Source: Paenibacillus sp. VTT E-133291 (lineage in GTDB: Bacteria; Bacillota; Bacilli; Paenibacillales; Paenibacillaceae). From it: a DNA stretch of 52,201 bases. Below the pieces are notes generated by a model. It had not been told where the DNA came from. It did no database searches and worked only from the letters and a program-made list of their open reading frames with translations. Of this stretch, positions 50,801 to 52,201 are shown piece after piece. The position numbers and the translations under genes are program-made. The stretch is from assembly GCF_002264395.1 (NCBI RefSeq), contig NZ_NFVA01000049.1, positions 1 through 52,201 of the forward strand, read 5' to 3'. Position 1 is the first letter of the stretch. Each line of letters opens with the position of its first letter.

Positions 50801-50904
50801 CGCTTCACCACTCGGGTCCAAGCGTCAACCTTCGGCTCCGAAGTTTCGCCAGAGAAGCAAAATAACACATCCCCCAACCATATTGCATAAAGATGCTTAG
50901 TCAT
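47818..50904 (-). CDS. SNF2-family DEAD/DEAH-box helicase
   Basis: 1028 residues. The C-terminal ~460 residues carry a full Swi2/Snf2 motor: LADDMGLGKTVQVITCLLD (Walker A), VLDEAQYIKNH (DEAQ box), MTGTPVENRLGELWSIFHFL (motif III), and ATDRAFRIGQDKNVQVHKLI (motif VI). The N-terminal ~550 residues are the bacterial SNF2 N-terminal region, possibly contacting DNA or a partner. It is a dsDNA translocase or remodeller, probably affecting transcription or repair. AGGAGAT precedes the ATG. Length is typical for Firmicute members. Confidence 0.93.
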   Translation of the reverse strand: MTKHLYAIWLGDVLFCFSGETSEPKVDAWTRVVKRLELQGGVRPFASAALRLAEVKYPAPPVEGKPARRGLPGRTFEGLALVPSDAFELLLAWDESLCRDQGVEPGGELRYWAAAARFALELMGTGGVTPGALPPRPVGSRRRGGEQAATVCWSPAFRKQEDQEIFLQLAASMPVLALGTHIAEAGDLSSREEAGAYVLYSFMQAVMTAEIKKVIAGIESELTPYKANYRRGYSPLTELWWNSLLTGSRDIPVQGTQAEVADLLATVNETAGSDVPQSEPVEARSGQLGLGLRLEPPGDQDEIWRLTFWAENKEEGEFWIPAKSIWSSKEREFMLWGKRYRNIQQQLLIALGRAARISPDIERALSKPAPTGAELEPERLYFFLKETVQQLRERGITVQMPSRWSREGRRRIGMKMKMQPVVSGIDSPAPVALGMEELISFRIEASLGESTISEEELNALVEAGVPFVRFRGEWIEIDPKEIRQVLRYMKRHENGEMTAADWMRLEAEDGEERLWKGMSVTGMETSGLLSSLMRGDILRNLPVRPVPEGLHGTLRPYQERGYQWLSVLSGLGFGVCLADDMGLGKTVQVITCLLDRALSAPPEEKQEPVLILCPTSLLGNWQRELQRFAPSLKVHIHHGGRRVRGDSFLELAASHDIVLTTYHLAGRDSEDLANVQWSTVVLDEAQYIKNHRTKQAQSVMKLSAPHRIAMTGTPVENRLGELWSIFHFLNPGYLGTYHSFRQRYVSGEGGERLRELHRLVSPFLLRRLKSDPDISKDLPEKLELKSYCPLTETQAVLYQGVVDEMLGVIGESSGMARRGLVLSSLTKLKQICNHPQLFRKEEGRGPRSEHSGKMEVMFEILDSIAEVGESALIFTQYVAMGELLVSKLTKRYGTAPLFLHGGIPKRERDEMVHDFQEGKGPSFFVLSLKAGGVGLNLTRANHVIHYDRWWNPAVENQATDRAFRIGQDKNVQVHKLICQGTLEERIDELIERKKNLSEQVVGSGETWLTEMSNHELKELIELQDQDWM

Positions 50905-51407
50905 CGGTGATCTCCTGTCTTTTAAGCAAGCAAAAAAAGAACCAGTCCGCCACCATCAGGTGGTAACTGCAACCTTTTTCACGAGAAATAAAATTTTGAA
51001 GCTATACAAGTAGAAGTAGTTTCTCCATCCTTTTAGAGATGAGATACACTCCTGTAAGAAATATAAGGATAAAGAACTAGGATAAAACTTATCTGCTCTT
51101 GAATCTTCATCTCTTCATCTTATACGAAAAAGCGCTGATTTAAAAACGTTTCTGCATATTTTCTGTAGATTTTTATGCAAATAAAGTTGAAGTACATAGA
51201 AACACCTATGAAATTTGATTCATTTCAGCATATTTTTAATAAATTGTTCTAGCCACTATCGTAAAATACCCTTCACCACTACCATGCTATCCATGAATAT
51301 TATGACTGACTAGTCACTTCTTTTCTTGTTTATAGTCTTAATTGTGCTGAAAGCGGGTATATTTTAATTAGGTATTACCCTATTAAAAAAGCTAGGGAGT
51401 GAATTCT
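50905..51407. other. Divergent intergenic region with a decayed repeat copy
   Basis: About 500 bp between the SNF2 and TspO-like genes. A degenerate copy of the dispersed repeat is recognisable at about 51024-51104 (GTAAGAAATATAAGGATAAA is the best conserved part). The right arm is broken. The rest is AT-rich with no convincing frame or RNA. Confidence 0.5.
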
Positions 51408-52181
51408 TTGAGACGTTATAATCCTTATAAGTGGTGGAATCTTCTGTTCTTTCTAGGTGTGATCATTGTCAATGTACTCTCAGTGACCTTGCCATTAGGT
51501 GGAAACAGTACCGGTGAAATTTCCGACAAATATCATACCTACATGACCCCTGCTGGTTACGCTTTCTCCATCTGGTCACTGATTTATCTACTGCTAGCCG
51601 GCTTCGTTATTTATCAATTCCGCTCCTATACAGCCTCTAGAGATTCTGTGAGGGCGATTCAGTTCTGGTTTGTTCTGAGCTGTATTTTTAATATGAGCTG
51701 GCTCTTCCTCTGGCAGTATTTATACATCGAGCTTTCTCTGGTTGCTATGGTGCTGATGTTAATCACACTAATTGTCATTTATCGAAAAACACGCCTGATT
51801 GCAAATCCTACTCCAGGCGAGAATTGGCTTGTAAAGTTGCCCTTCAGTATATACCTTGGCTGGATCTCTGTGGCCACTATCGTGAACGTCAGCGTTGTTC
51901 TGGAGAAGAATCATTGGGAAGGTTGGGGCCTTAGCGGTAGCACTTGGGCCGTTATCCTGCTCTGCGTGGGGACTCTGCTTGCGGTTGTGGTCAGCTATCC
52001 TTACCGAGATAGCATCTATCCACTCGTATTCGTATGGGCTTTCATCGCGATTGCCTTGGAACAAAAAGAGGCCAGCAATGTCTATTTAACTGGCCTAATT
52101 ACAGCAGGCATCCTGCTGCTCTACAGCATCTGGCTAGTGCTTACACCTCGCCGCAGCAGGTACAGTAGTCCTAGATTCTAA
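51408..52181 (+). CDS. TspO/MBR-like tryptophan-rich membrane protein
   Basis: About 257 residues, seven to eight hydrophobic helices, many Trp (YKWWNLLFF, YAFSIWSLIYLLLAGFVIYQ, NMSWLFLWQYLYIEL). The Trp-rich TspO pattern is spread over the first ~160 residues, with an additional C-terminal helical part, longer than the ~160-residue classic TspO. Related proteins bind porphyrins or other hydrophobic ligands, but the ligand here is unknown. The TTG at 51408 is preferred (GGGAG 8 bases ahead) over the GTG at 51399, which lies on the ribosome site. Confidence 0.75.
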   Translation: MRRYNPYKWWNLLFFLGVIIVNVLSVTLPLGGNSTGEISDKYHTYMTPAGYAFSIWSLIYLLLAGFVIYQFRSYTASRDSVRAIQFWFVLSCIFNMSWLFLWQYLYIELSLVAMVLMLITLIVIYRKTRLIANPTPGENWLVKLPFSIYLGWISVATIVNVSVVLEKNHWEGWGLSGSTWAVILLCVGTLLAVVVSYPYRDSIYPLVFVWAFIAIALEQKEASNVYLTGLITAGILLLYSIWLVLTPRRSRYSSPRF

Positions 52182-52201
52182 TATATAAAATGGCGGGGGA
52201 A

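Overview
The window looks like chromosome of a spore-forming Firmicute of the Paenibacillus type. The evidence is a gerA-type germination operon, a bacillithiol-linked YtxJ protein, a caa3 cytochrome oxidase operon, a YtrA-type GntR/ABC operon, two ydaO-type c-di-AMP riboswitches, AGGAGG-like ribosome sites with frequent GTG/TTG starts, and moderate GC. I see no rRNA, tRNA, CRISPR array, transposase or phage gene. Genus assignment is inference from gene content, not from a marker gene.

Layout. 1-8 kb: SulP transporter with an ArsR regulator, a phospholipase-D-like enzyme, a marR-nitroreductase-monooxygenase operon with an inverted-repeat operator, a nitrilase-family amidase and a LipL-type octanoyl transferase. 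8-13 kb: a CHAD protein and a gerA-B-C operon. 13.2-14.9 kb: an ECF41 sigma factor with its usual carboxymuconolactone-decarboxylase partner and a matching promoter, lying next to a broken HAD hydrolase fragment. 14.9-18.1 kb: merR-thioredoxin, ThuA, SDR, then ytxJ-glutaredoxin framed by inverted copies of a dispersed ~90-bp repeat.

18.2-28.4 kb is the most interesting part. A kdp operon on the minus strand reads unknown 136-aa protein, 36-aa membrane peptide, kdpF, kdpA, kdpB, kdpC, and then a protein made of two tandem KdpD sensor plus USP modules with no kinase. It has no kdpE and is preceded by a c-di-AMP riboswitch and terminator. Facing away from it, with a promoter of identical hexamers and spacing, is a second c-di-AMP riboswitch and terminator controlling three unrecognised genes. 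The third of these resembles a degenerate ECF sigma factor. Together this looks like a divergent c-di-AMP regulon joining K+ uptake to an undescribed three-gene operon.

28.7-33.4 kb: an ABC-transporter operon with its own YtrA-type GntR regulator and a near-ideal promoter overlapped by two palindromes. 33.4-34.1 kb: non-coding DNA holding a 17-bp degenerate minisatellite and four regularly placed TTAGGGA palindromes. 34.2-39.7 kb: ctaC-D-E-F, a hairpin, then ctaG and a DUF420 gene. 40-52 kb: ordinary chromosomal genes (serine hydrolase, DUF4870 protein, lipid kinase, xpt, TrmB-type regulator, zinc-ribbon protein, small alarmone synthetase, SNF2 helicase with an unknown partner, TspO-like protein).
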